Shown: positions 7,267 through 16,772 of the stretch, in pieces
Position numbering within the stretch: position 1 is the first letter of the stretch
Layout of the letters: each line of letters starts with the position of its first letter
From: Bog-950 sp046329495
GTDB taxonomy: Bacteria; Bacteroidota; Bacteroidia; Chitinophagales; LD1
Length of the DNA: 64,000 nt
Direction: 5' to 3'
Assembly (NCBI GenBank): GCA_046329495.1
Contig: JAXLUO010000011.1
Location: 61,316 to 125,315 of the forward strand
The notes under the pieces: generated by a model
What the model was told of the DNA's origin: nothing
Seen by the model: only the letters and a program-made list of their open reading frames with translations
The model's database searches: none
Position numbers and translations under genes: made by a program

Positions 7267-10200
7267 TTATTTTATCTTTTTCTCTAATTCTTCCAGTCGC
7301 TTTTTCAATTCTTCATTTTGCTTGCTCAATTCCTGTATGGCTTTTACCAATGCAGGAACAAAGTCGCCGTAGCGTAATGCATAAGCACTATGGTCATTTT
7401 CCGGTTTGGCCACTCCGCTGAAATCATAGTTCACCTCATTAGCAGCCTTCTCTACCTCTTGTGCGATAAAGCCACTGTAAACCACTTTTTCCTTTGCAGG
7501 GTTGGCAACGGAATCTTCGTTCAGGAAAGTGCTGAGCTTATTTAAATCCAGATTATAGGTAACAGGCTGTAACCTGTTTATAAAAGCAAGCCCTACCACA
7601 TTTTGCTGAATGTTCTTTTTAAAGCGTCCGTCGGAAAGATTACTCCAGTTTACATAACCACCAATCGAAGTTACACTGCTGTTACCCACTACCACATAAT
7701 TGCTGGTAGTTACCCGCGCGTTATATCCCAAAGCCATCGAATTGGTGTACGTGCCTACGGAGTTTGCTGAAGCGCCAGGCCCTACAAAGGTGCTGTTTGT
7801 TTCTACCGAACCGAAACCAATTGCGCCGGCGCCATAGCCTACGGCAACAGTATAATCACTGGCTCTGGAATAGTTTAAACTGAATTCCCCCAGGGCAACG
7901 CAATAGGAACCTGTTTGGTTATCCGTCATGGCGAAATGCCCAAGGGCTGTGTTTTCAGCACCGGTAGTATTATCCGAAAGTACCAAATGGCCTACCCCTA
8001 CATTGTGCGAGCCTGTATTGCTTCCTAATACGCCCATTCCCATGCCAACGTTGTAATCACCGTTGCCTGAACCTGCTCCCGAACCAACGCCTACATTGTA
8101 ACTACCTGTTCCAAAGCCACCGGTGGATAGACCGATAAAAGTGCAACCGGTGCCACTGCTGCCGGTATTATAACCGAAACTTGTATTGCCTGCACTAAGA
8201 TAGCCCGCATTGGAGCCACCCACCTTAAATCGCAACGGACTTGCATCGGTTGTACCCAAAAATTGCGAAGCCGTTAACCCGGCATTACCGGTGAGTAACC
8301 ATTCTGCACCGGCGCCCGGCGCCCATTGCGTACCATTATAAGTTAGTATTTGGTTGGTGATTGGTGCTGTTGCTGAAACCGCTACACCTTGAATTTTAAC
8401 CACACTCGGGTTAGGATACGTACCACTTAAATCACCCCCCGCTGCACCTAACGGACCCGTTGGTCCTGTTGGCCCCTGTGCTCCGTTTGTGCCATTAGTT
8501 CCATTTGAACCAGCCGGTCCTTGCGGACCTTGCACACCTTGAGGTCCTTGATTACCCTGTGGCCCTTGCGGTCCCGTAGCGCCGTCATTACCTGCAACAC
8601 CTTGTGGCCCCTGTGCACCTGTTGGTCCTGTTGGCCCCTGTGCTCCGTTTGTGCCGTTAGTTCCATTTGAACCAGCCGGTCCTTGCGGACCTTGTACACC
8701 TTGAGGTCCTTGATTACCCTGTGGCCCTTGCGGTCCCGTAGCGCCGTCATTACCTGCAACACCTTGTGGCCCCTGTGCACCTGTTGGTCCTGTTGGCCCT
8801 TGTGCACCATTCGTGCCGTTAGTTCCATTTGAACCAGCCGGTCCTTGCGGACCTTGCACACCTTGAGGTCCTTGATTGCCCTGTGGCCCTTGCGGTCCTG
8901 TAGCGCCATCATTTCCAGCTACACCTTGCGGCCCCTGAGCACCTGTAGGCCCTGTGGGTCCTTGTGCTCCGTTTGTGCCGTTAGTTCCATTCGTACCTGC
9001 AGGACCTTGTATCCCTTGAGGTCCTTGATTGCCCTGTGGCCCTTGTGGTCCCGTTGGTCCATCATTACCAGCAACACCTTGCGGCCCCTGAGCGCCTGTA
9101 GGTCCTGTTGGCCCTTGTGCTCCGTTTGTGCCGTTAGTTCCATTTGAACCAGCCGGTCCTTGGGGACCTTGTATCCCTTGCGGTCCTTGATTGCCCTGCG
9201 GCCCTTGCGGTCCTGTTGCACCATCATTACCCGCTACACCTTGCGGTCCTTGCGCGCCTGTTGGTCCGGTTGGTCCTTGTGCACCATTCGTGCCGTTAGT
9301 ACCATTAGTACCTGCAGGTCCTTGTATCCCTTGCGGTCCTGTTGGTCCATCGTTACCCGCTAAGCCTTGTGGCCCTTGAGCACCTGTAGGTCCTGTGGGC
9401 CCCTGCGCACCATTCGTACCAGCAGGTCCTTGTACCCCTTGAGGTCCTTGATTGCCCTGTGGCCCTTGCGGTCCTGTTGCACCATCATTACCGGCAACAC
9501 CTTGCGGCCCTTGCGCGCCTGTTGGCCCGGTTGGTCCTTGTGCACCATTCGTACCTGCAGGTCCTTGTATCCCTTGCGGTCCTGTTGGTCCATCGTTACC
9601 CGCTACGCCTTGTGGCCCTTGAGCACCAGTTGGTCCTGTGGGCCCCTGCGCACCATTCGCGCCGTTAGTTCCGTTAGTTCCGGCAGGTCCTTGCGGGCCG
9701 GTAGCACCGTCATTACCCGCAACACCTTGCGGTCCTTGTGCACCGGTAGGTCCCGTTACACCGTTCACACCGGTAGGTCCCGTGGGCCCGGTTGGCCCTT
9801 GTGCTCCGTTCATTCCGGCAGGACCTTGTGGTCCTGTAGCACCATCTGCACCTGTAGCTCCGGTTGAACCGTTAGGTCCGGATAACCCTTGCGGTCCTGT
9901 TGGACCGGTTGCACCTCCACCAACACCTGTAGCACCTGTAGGCCCTGTAATGCCTTGTATACCTTGTGGGCCCGTATCGCCTGCAAGGCCCTGTATACCT
10001 TGAGCACCGGTGGGACCGGTAGGTCCCTGAACTCCGTTTGTTCCGGTAGGCCCGGTTGTACCTTGTATGCCTTGAGGTCCTTGAGGACCGGTATCACCCG
10101 TTGCCCCCGTTGAACCGTTTAGTCCGTTTAAACCTGTAGCTCCGGTAGGCCCCGTGGCTCCGCCACCCGCACCGGTTGCGCCAGTTGGCCCTGTAGCTCC

Positions 10201-13200
10201 TTGTAATCCTTGTGGGCCGGTATCACCTGTAGCCCCTGATGAGCCGTTCAATCCGTTTGCCCCCGTTGACCCGGTTGGTCCTTGCAATCCGTTCGCTCCG
10301 GTAGGCCCGGTTGTACCTTGTATGCCTTGAGGTCCTTGAGGACCGGTATCACCCGTTGCCCCCGTTGAACCGTTTAGTCCATTTAAACCTGTAGGTCCGG
10401 TCGGCCCTGTGGCTCCTCCACCCACACCTGTTGCACCGGTCGGTCCTGTTACGCCTTGTAGACCTTGCGGACCAGTATCACCCGTAGCCCCCGTTGAACC
10501 GTTTAGTCCGTTTAAACCCTGCGGACCAGTTGGGCCGGTATCACCATTTACTCCATTTAATCCTGTCGCTCCCGTAGGGCCCGTCGCTCCTCCTCCAACA
10601 CCTGTGGCTCCTGTAGGTCCTGTTGGACCTTGTAAGCCTTGTGGACCGGTATCACCCGTTGCCCCCGTTGAACCGTTTAGTCCGTTTAAACCTGTAGCTC
10701 CGGTCGGCCCTGTGGCTCCTCCACCTACACCTGTTCCGCCTGTGGGGCCCGTAGGCCCTTGAATACCTTGCGGACCCGTATCACCCGTTGCACCGTTTAG
10801 TCCGTTTAAACCCTGCGGACCAGTTGGGCCGGTATCACCATTTACTCCATTTAATCCTGTCGCTCCTGTAGGGCCCGTCGCTCCTCCTCCAGCACCTGTA
10901 GCCCCGGTAGGTCCTGTTACACCTTGAATGCCTTGTGGACCTGTATCACCAGTAGCTCCAGTTGCACCGTTTAGGCCGTTTAGACCTTGTGGTCCTGTTG
11001 GTCCAGTAGCACCGCCTCCAACGCCTGTAGCACCGGTAGGTCCAGTTACACCTTGAAGACCTTGCGGACCAGTATCACCCGTAACCCCCGTTGAACCGTT
11101 TAGTCCGTTTAAACCTGTAGCCCCGGTAGGCCCTGTGGCTCCGCCACCTACACCTGTTGCACCGGTAGGTCCTGTTATACCCTGTAGACCTTGCGGGCCG
11201 GTATCACCTGTTGCACCCGTTGCACCGTTTAGGCCGTTTAAACCTTGCGGTCCTGTTGGTCCAGTAGCACCGCCACCAACGCCTGTAGCACCGGTAGGTC
11301 CAGTTACACCTTGAAGACCTTGCGGACCAGTATCACCCGTAGCCCCCGTTGAACCGTTTAGTCCGTTTAAACCTGTTGCCCCGGTAGCTCCCGTTAAACC
11401 ATTTAGTCCGTTTAAACCCTGCGGCCCAGTTGGTCCTGTATCACCGGTCGGCCCTGTGGCACCTCCACCCGAACCGGCTGCACCAGTGGGGCCTGTTGGT
11501 CCTGGCAATCCTTGTGGACCAGTATCACCCGTAGCCCCCGTTGAACCGTTTAGTCCGTTTAACCCTTGTGGTCCGGTTGGGCCGGTATCTCCTGTTGGCC
11601 CTGTGGCGCCTCCACCCGAACCGGCTGCACCCGTGGGGCCAGTTGGTCCTTGTAATCCCTGCGGACCCGTATCACCCGTAGCTCCGGTAGAACCGTTTAG
11701 CCCGTTTAAACCCTGCGGCCCCGTTGGTCCTGTGTCTCCAGTTGGTCCGGTAGCACCTCCACCCGAACCAGCTGCACCTGTGGGGCCTGTTGGACCTTGT
11801 GATCCCTGCGGACCCGTATCACCCGTAGCTCCGGTTGAACCGTTTAGCCCGTTTAACCCTTGTGGTCCGGTTGGACCTGTATCACCTGTCGGTCCTGTAG
11901 CTCCACCACCTGAACCGGCAGAACCAGTTGGTCCTGTTGGCCCTTGTAAGCCCTGTGGCCCCGTATCACCTGTAGCACCCGTTGATCCGTTTAGTCCATT
12001 TAACCCTGTCGCTCCGGTAGCTCCCGTTGAACCATTTAGTCCGCTTAACCCTTGCGGTCCGGTTGGACCTGTATCACCTGTTGGTCCGGTAGCTCCTCCG
12101 CCTGAACCGGTTGCACCCGTTGGGCCTGTTGGTCCTGGCAAACCTTGCGGACCAGTATCACCCGTAGCTCCCGTTAAACCATTTAGCCCGTTTAAACCCT
12201 GTGGCCCTGTTGGACCGGTATCGCCTGTTGGCCCTGTGGCACCACCACCCGAACCGGCTGCACCCGTTGGGCCAGTTGGTCCTTGTGATCCCTGCGGACC
12301 CGTATCACCCGTAGCCCCTGTTGAACCGTTTAGCCCGTTTAACCCTTGTGGTCCGGTTGGTCCTGTATCACCTGTTGGCCCTGTGGCACCACCACCCGAA
12401 CCGGCTGCACCTGTGGGGCCAGTTGGTCCTTGTAATCCCTGCGGTCCCGTATCACCCGTAGCTCCGGTTGAACCGTTTAGTCCGTTTAAACCCTGCGGTC
12501 CTGTAGGCCCTGTATCACCTGTTGGTCCGGTAGCACCTCCACCCGAACCGGCTGCACCCGTTGGGCCTGTTGGCCCTGGCAAACCTTGTGGACCAGTATC
12601 ACCCGTAGCCCCCGTTGAACCGTTTAGTCCGTTTAAACCTTGTGGCCCCGTTGCACCTGTTATGCCCGACTGCACCGTGAATTGTTGTCCATTACTTAAA
12701 AAGATGGTAATGGTACCGTTTCCATTATCTGTAATAGTTGTAATGCCTGTTCCGGTGGGCCCATCAGCCCCGGTTGGTCCTGTAACTCCTGTTGAACCAT
12801 TTATTCCCTGTGGGCCTGTTGGTCCTTGTAATCCTTGTGGACCCGTATCACCCGTAGCTCCCGTTGAACCGTTTAATCCGTTTAAACCTGTAGCTCCCGT
12901 AGCTCCTTTTGCGCCTGTTGGTCCCGTGCTTCCGGCGCCATTTCCTGCATTTGCTGCATATAAGGCATATGGCACGCTCATCAGTTCGGATATTCCCATA
13001 TTCAGGTAGTTGTTCCCGCCGTTCGGGTCATATTCCACCTGCAGATATTTATTGCCGCCAGCCCAGTTAATGTTGTTAAAGTTGCCTATCAGCGCATTGC
13101 CCTTGCCAATCTTCAGGGTAAACAAGCCAAACTGGTTGGTTACGGCCGTATGCGTTTCCTGGTAAACCGGTGTGCCGGGGTTTATGCCATCATTAATGGT

Positions 13201-13347
13201 AATACGAACGGTAACAGTGGTATTAGCGTAGGCGTTGCCGCCACTGTTACGTGCGATGGCCTGGTAATTGATGCCCTGTGGTACCTGCGCTTTTACAAGA
13301 TAGAATGCTAATAATAAGAACAGAACGGGTAGTACACGGTTCTTCAT
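7267..13347 (-). CDS. Giant collagen-like secreted protein with C-terminal S74 chaperone domain
   Basis: A 2026-residue exported protein. Residues 1-20 are a signal peptide (cleavage after VKA). Residues 21-138 form an N-terminal beta domain common at the start of Bacteroidota repeat proteins (QGINYQAIAR to LMSVPYALYAA). About 139-1635 are Gly-X-Y triplets rich in GPT, GAT, GPQ and GLN, interrupted at about 200-228 and, in many units, by a GSGGGAT break that shifts the Gly phase. About 1636-1690 is a GDLSGTYPNP-type linker; about 1700-1890 are YadA-head-like repeats (YNVGVG, NTALGH); about 1900-2000 is a Peptidase_S74 intramolecular chaperone domain (SDGRFKKNIQQ); 2000-2026 is a coiled coil. 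In known S74 proteins the domain drives trimerisation and then cleaves itself off. I infer a trimeric surface fibre. No T9SS sorting domain is present. Confidence 0.92.
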   Translation of the reverse strand: MKNRVLPVLFLLLAFYLVKAQVPQGINYQAIARNSGGNAYANTTVTVRITINDGINPGTPVYQETHTAVTNQFGLFTLKIGKGNALIGNFNNINWAGGNKYLQVEYDPNGGNNYLNMGISELMSVPYALYAANAGNGAGSTGPTGAKGATGATGLNGLNGSTGATGDTGPQGLQGPTGPQGINGSTGVTGPTGADGPTGTGITTITDNGNGTITIFLSNGQQFTVQSGITGATGPQGLNGLNGSTGATGDTGPQGLPGPTGPTGAAGSGGGATGPTGDTGPTGPQGLNGLNGSTGATGDTGPQGLQGPTGPTGAAGSGGGATGPTGDTGPTGPQGLNGLNGSTGATGDTGPQGSQGPTGPTGAAGSGGGATGPTGDTGPTGPQGLNGLNGLTGATGDTGPQGLPGPTGPTGATGSGGGATGPTGDTGPTGPQGLSGLNGSTGATGATGLNGLNGSTGATGDTGPQGLQGPTGPTGSAGSGGGATGPTGDTGPTGPQGLNGLNGSTGATGDTGPQGSQGPTGPTGAAGSGGGATGPTGDTGPTGPQGLNGLNGSTGATGDTGPQGLQGPTGPTGAAGSGGGATGPTGDTGPTGPQGLNGLNGSTGATGDTGPQGLPGPTGPTGAAGSGGGATGPTGDTGPTGPQGLNGLNGLTGATGATGLNGLNGSTGATGDTGPQGLQGVTGPTGATGVGGGATGPTGPQGLNGLNGATGATGDTGPQGLQGITGPTGATGVGGGATGPTGATGLNGLNGSTGVTGDTGPQGLQGVTGPTGATGVGGGATGPTGPQGLNGLNGATGATGDTGPQGIQGVTGPTGATGAGGGATGPTGATGLNGVNGDTGPTGPQGLNGLNGATGDTGPQGIQGPTGPTGGTGVGGGATGPTGATGLNGLNGSTGATGDTGPQGLQGPTGPTGATGVGGGATGPTGATGLNGVNGDTGPTGPQGLNGLNGSTGATGDTGPQGLQGVTGPTGATGVGGGATGPTGPTGLNGLNGSTGATGDTGPQGPQGIQGTTGPTGANGLQGPTGSTGANGLNGSSGATGDTGPQGLQGATGPTGATGAGGGATGPTGATGLNGLNGSTGATGDTGPQGPQGIQGTTGPTGTNGVQGPTGPTGAQGIQGLAGDTGPQGIQGITGPTGATGVGGGATGPTGPQGLSGPNGSTGATGADGATGPQGPAGMNGAQGPTGPTGPTGVNGVTGPTGAQGPQGVAGNDGATGPQGPAGTNGTNGANGAQGPTGPTGAQGPQGVAGNDGPTGPQGIQGPAGTNGAQGPTGPTGAQGPQGVAGNDGATGPQGPQGNQGPQGVQGPAGTNGAQGPTGPTGAQGPQGLAGNDGPTGPQGIQGPAGTNGTNGTNGAQGPTGPTGAQGPQGVAGNDGATGPQGPQGNQGPQGIQGPQGPAGSNGTNGTNGAQGPTGPTGAQGPQGVAGNDGPTGPQGPQGNQGPQGIQGPAGTNGTNGTNGAQGPTGPTGAQGPQGVAGNDGATGPQGPQGNQGPQGVQGPQGPAGSNGTNGTNGAQGPTGPTGAQGPQGVAGNDGATGPQGPQGNQGPQGVQGPQGPAGSNGTNGTNGAQGPTGPTGAQGPQGVAGNDGATGPQGPQGNQGPQGVQGPQGPAGSNGTNGTNGAQGPTGPTGPLGAAGGDLSGTYPNPSVVKIQGVAVSATAPITNQILTYNGTQWAPGAGAEWLLTGNAGLTASQFLGTTDASPLRFKVGGSNAGYLSAGNTSFGYNTGSSGTGCTFIGLSTGGFGTGSYNVGVGSGAGSGNGDYNVGMGMGVLGSNTGSHNVGVGHLVLSDNTTGAENTALGHFAMTDNQTGSYCVALGEFSLNYSRASDYTVAVGYGAGAIGFGSVETNSTFVGPGASANSVGTYTNSMALGYNARVTTSNYVVVGNSSVTSIGGYVNWSNLSDGRFKKNIQQNVVGLAFINRLQPVTYNLDLNKLSTFLNEDSVANPAKEKVVYSGFIAQEVEKAANEVNYDFSGVAKPENDHSAYALRYGDFVPALVKAIQELSKQNEELKKRLEELEKKIK
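8440..9120 (-). repeat. 162-bp tandem repeat array inside the collagen-like gene
   Basis: Units of 162 bp (54 residues, 18 Gly-X-Y triplets) recur at 8481, 8643, 8805 and 8967 with near identity, then give way to units of different length upstream. Each unit encodes GAQ-GPT-GPT-GAQ-GPQ-GVA-GND and so on, ending in GSN-GTN-GTN. The whole number of triplets keeps the collagen phase. Confidence 0.9.
11400..12680 (-). repeat. 147-bp tandem repeat array inside the collagen-like gene
   Basis: Units of 147 bp (49 residues) recur with exact spacing, for instance at 11462, 11609 and 11756, and again at 12241, 12388 and 12535. Each encodes triplets from GPT-GPQ-GLN-GLN to GAA-GSG-GGA followed by an extra Thr, so every unit contains one break in the Gly-X-Y phase. 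About eight copies are present, one with an extra insert near 12000. Confidence 0.9.
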
Positions 13348-13525
13348 AAATAACTTTTAATTATAATAATTCAGGAAGTGGGGTACGTTGGAAGGCTCAA
13401 AATACGACGCAAAAAATGTATTTTAAAAATTAAAATTCTTAATTCCCCATTTTGGGGTGCAGTCGTTTGGTATTCAGTTCTAAAACAATTGATTATTTAC
13501 GCAGCACTTTTAAAATTCACCCTGC

Positions 13526-15571
13526 ATGAATCACTTTACCTTTCTTACGCTCCTTTTTTTAACATTTAGCCTAAGCTCTATACATGCACAACAAGCAATG
13601 TGCGGTGCCGACCAATACTCCTACGAGCTTTACCGCGATAACCCTGCCTTGCAAAACACCATGGCTGCCAACCGCTCCTGGCTAAAGCACTTTACCGAAC
13701 AGTATGCTGCAGCACACCAAAACCGGGCAGCCGATTCCGTTTATACGGTACCTGTAGTATTTCATGTAATTCATATGTATGGAGTTGAAAATATTACGGA
13801 TTCGCAGGTGCTTAGCGGATTGGCGGTGCTAAACCGCAACTTTGCTAATAAAAACCCCGATAGCGCAAATATTGTTGCGGCCTTTAAACCGCTGGCGGCC
13901 GATTGCCAGATTGAATTTAAACTCGCCCACCTGGACCCCAACGGAAACTGTACCAGTGGCATTAACCGTATTGCTTCGCCACTTACCAAGTACGGCTATC
14001 ATAGCGTAAAGGATCTTATCCATTGGGATCCCTCTAAATACCTGAACGTTTATGTAGTACGTAGCATACCTTCCTTAGCCGGCCATTGTTTAATGCCCGA
14101 CCAGGCAGATGTAAAGCCCGAGTGGGATGGCATTGTGATAGATGATAGTTATGTTGGAAACATAGGTACGTCCAGCGAGCTTACCTCCGTTGTTATGGCA
14201 CACGAAACGGGCCACTACTTAAACCTGTTCCATATCTGGGGTGGTAACAATGTGCCAGGTTATTTCTATCAGCAGGTAGGTCAGCAGGCCAATTGTGGTA
14301 TAGGAGACGACGTACAGGATACACCTGAAACCATAGGTTGGAGCACCTGTAATCTTGCGGCGGCCAGTTGCGGCAACGCCGTCGATAACGTGCAAAACGC
14401 CATGGATTACAGCTACTGCAATTTTATGTTTACCCAGGGCCAGCGTACGCGCATGCGTGCAGCGCTAAATTCGCCGGTAGCACAACGCAACAATCTTATT
14501 ACGCCTGCTAACCTTGCAGCAACAGGGGTTAATCTTAACACCGTTTGCAAAGCTGCTTTTACAGTTGATCGTTCCATAGTATGCTATGGCGATACGGTTT
14601 ATTTTACTGATAAAAGCGTTACTACACCAACCAACTGGCAGTGGAACTTTGGTGATAATACAACGGATAACGCGCAAAATCCTTCTCACGTATTTGGTTT
14701 GCCGGGCGATTATTATGTAACCCTTACGGCTTCTGCTAACGGTGGCGGCGCAACCAGCGACTCCGTGTTGATACATGTAAACGATTTTAATGCTATGCCT
14801 TATTTTGTTGAAGGTTTCGAAAGTGTTTCAAACATGTGGCAGGCGGGTTTAATTGCAAAGTCGGATAACGACAAACTTAAATTTGAAATAGATAACGGCG
14901 GTTATCTTGGGGGCAAAGCCGCTGCTATTCAAACACAGGATACCCTGCATTACACCGGGCGAATCAGCTTAACTTCCCGTTCTATCGACGTAACAAACAC
15001 TGTTTCACCTCAGTTTAGTTTTCGATATGCCTGCAGCCAGTTTAAGTTGAATAATGATGACGCGCTGGAGGTATTTATTTCTACAGATTGCGGCCGCACC
15101 TGGTTATCAAAAGGCAAACGCTTTGGCGCAAATCTGCGCACTGTTACTACAGCTATAGATGATACCACCTGGCTTCCGGCTGATACCAGCCAATGGAAAA
15201 CTTACAGCTTTAATCTTACCGGGCAGCAATCAGTAAACAATTTTATGTTTCGTATTGAGTATACATCCTACTATACCAACGCATTCTTACTCGATAATAT
15301 CAACCTGAATGAAGAAGCTTACAATGCTATACCTAAGCTGCAATTGCAGGATATAGCCATTGTACCAAATCCGGGCGATGGCATTTTTAATCTACAGGGC
15401 GATTTCGAGGAATTGGACATGGTGATCCTGGATGTAAATGGTAGGGTGGTTTTCAGGAAGGATAAGGTTACGCCTGAGCAGGTGACGGATGTGCGCTTTT
15501 TGCCAAGAGGTGTTTATCTGGTTAGGTTAGAAAATGAAACCTCGCAGGCTACTTTAAAATTGCTGCGTTAA
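13526..15571 (+). CDS. T9SS-exported M43-family metalloprotease with PKD domain
   Basis: A 681-residue secreted protease. Residues 1-21 are a signal peptide, followed by a propeptide-like region. The catalytic domain carries HETGHYLNLFH with zinc ligands His226, His230 and His236 and base Glu227; the Met-turn is near Met293 (NAMDYSYCNFMF). This is the pappalysin/cytophagalysin (M43) pattern. A PKD domain spans about 341-420 (WQWNFGDNTT), then a jelly-roll-like region, and from about 605 a Por/T9SS type A sorting domain (IVPNPGDGIFNL to ARVYLVRLEN-like end). The product should be exported by the type IX system and either released or attached to surface lipopolysaccharide. Confidence 0.93.
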   Translation: MNHFTFLTLLFLTFSLSSIHAQQAMCGADQYSYELYRDNPALQNTMAANRSWLKHFTEQYAAAHQNRAADSVYTVPVVFHVIHMYGVENITDSQVLSGLAVLNRNFANKNPDSANIVAAFKPLAADCQIEFKLAHLDPNGNCTSGINRIASPLTKYGYHSVKDLIHWDPSKYLNVYVVRSIPSLAGHCLMPDQADVKPEWDGIVIDDSYVGNIGTSSELTSVVMAHETGHYLNLFHIWGGNNVPGYFYQQVGQQANCGIGDDVQDTPETIGWSTCNLAAASCGNAVDNVQNAMDYSYCNFMFTQGQRTRMRAALNSPVAQRNNLITPANLAATGVNLNTVCKAAFTVDRSIVCYGDTVYFTDKSVTTPTNWQWNFGDNTTDNAQNPSHVFGLPGDYYVTLTASANGGGATSDSVLIHVNDFNAMPYFVEGFESVSNMWQAGLIAKSDNDKLKFEIDNGGYLGGKAAAIQTQDTLHYTGRISLTSRSIDVTNTVSPQFSFRYACSQFKLNNDDALEVFISTDCGRTWLSKGKRFGANLRTVTTAIDDTTWLPADTSQWKTYSFNLTGQQSVNNFMFRIEYTSYYTNAFLLDNINLNEEAYNAIPKLQLQDIAIVPNPGDGIFNLQGDFEELDMVILDVNGRVVFRKDKVTPEQVTDVRFLPRGVYLVRLENETSQATLKLLR

Positions 15572-15669
15572 GCTATCCACACCCCTTTGAAAACAAAAGC
15601 CACAAGAAAGCGGCGGTGGTGTAAGTTTGGGCTTCATTACCAAATCCAACTGCACTAAAGCAACCTACT

Positions 15670-16626
15670 ATGCTGGCTGATTACGTTACTACAGGAAATA
15701 AAGACACCCGCTCCGGCTTTGGCGCCGGTATGTTAGAACTGGGACGCACCAATCCAAACGTGGTGGCCCTTTGCGCCGATCTTGCGGGCTCTTTAAAATT
15801 GGATGCCTTTATTAAAGAATTTCCTGAGCGTTATGTACAATGTGGCGTAGCCGAGGCCAATATGATAGGTATTGCCGCCGGTATGACCATCGGTGGTAAA
15901 ATCCCTTTCGCAACAACCTTTGCTAACTTTGCCACCGGCCGTGTGTACGATCAGATACGCCAAAGCGTAGCCTACAGTGGTAAAAACGTAAAAATAGCAG
16001 CCTCGCATGCAGGCGTAACACTGGGCGAAGACGGTGCCACCCACCAGATACTCGAAGACATTGGTATGATGCAAATGTTACCGGGCATGGTAGTAATCAA
16101 CCCATGCGATTACAACCAAACAAAGGCTGCTACTATAGCCGCTGCCAACTATGCAGGCCCTGTTTATCTGCGTTTTGGCCGTCCGGTATGGCCCATTTTT
16201 ATGCCCGAAAACCAAAAGTTCGAAATCGGCAAAGCCATCGTAATGAATGAAGGAACAGATGTTACCATCATTGCAACCGGTCATCTGGTTTATAAAGCGC
16301 TGGAAGCTGCCCGTCAGTTAGAAGCAGAGGGAGTTTCTGTTGAGCTTATCAATATTCATACAATTAAGCCGCTTGATAACGAAGCAATTTTAAAGTCGCT
16401 GGCTAAAACCAAATGTGCCGTGGTAGCCGAAGAACACAACCGTATCGGTGGCCTTGGCTGGGCTGTGGCCGGATTGCTGGCAACTAACACGCCTGCCCCA
16501 CTTGAGTTTGTTGCGGTAAACGACTCCTTTGGCGAAAGCGGTACCCCCGACCAACTGATGACTAAGTATCATCTGGATGCTGTGGATGTAGTAGCCGCTA
16601 CCCGCAAAGTAATGGCCCGCAAATAG
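15670..16626 (+). CDS. Transketolase, C-terminal subunit
   Basis: This 318-residue protein contains the pyrimidine-binding domain (about 10-170, with GEDGATHQILEDIGMMQMLPGM) and the C-terminal transketolase domain (about 190-310). Split transketolases work as an N-terminal half, which binds the diphosphate of TPP, plus this half. The N-terminal partner is normally immediately upstream, but here the upstream gene is the metalloprotease, so the partner must be elsewhere. Role: pentose phosphate pathway, interconverting sugar phosphates. Confidence 0.93.
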   Translation: MLADYVTTGNKDTRSGFGAGMLELGRTNPNVVALCADLAGSLKLDAFIKEFPERYVQCGVAEANMIGIAAGMTIGGKIPFATTFANFATGRVYDQIRQSVAYSGKNVKIAASHAGVTLGEDGATHQILEDIGMMQMLPGMVVINPCDYNQTKAATIAAANYAGPVYLRFGRPVWPIFMPENQKFEIGKAIVMNEGTDVTIIATGHLVYKALEAARQLEAEGVSVELINIHTIKPLDNEAILKSLAKTKCAVVAEEHNRIGGLGWAVAGLLATNTPAPLEFVAVNDSFGESGTPDQLMTKYHLDAVDVVAATRKVMARK

Positions 16627-16741
16627 GTCTTTAAATTCCTTTTTTAAAATCAGGCACAGATTTTGGCCTTGCCTGTATACCGTTATACCCAAAAGTTCCG
16701 GGCCGGTGCAAAGCTGACTAAGCCTACCTGCTCAAAAAAAT

Positions 16742-16749
16742 TACTTTTG
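16742..16749 (+). promoter_or_regulatory. -7 box of the ECF sigma gene
   Basis: TACTTTTG matches TAnnTTTG exactly and lies 23 bp before the start codon at 16773. No clear -33 TTTG is present. Confidence 0.45.
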
Positions 16750-16772
16750 AAAGGTATAGCTCAATAAAGTAT

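Noticed and set aside
8440..12680. Regular repeats that could be mistaken for a CRISPR array
   Set aside because: The repeats are contiguous coding units of 147 and 162 bp with no unique spacers and no cas genes nearby.
11456..13009. A 517-codon proline-rich open frame opposite the collagen-like gene, with several similar shorter ones between 8845 and 10762
   Set aside because: It is the mirror of Gly-X-Y codons, which read as Pro-rich without stops on the other strand. It has no signal, start or domain of its own.
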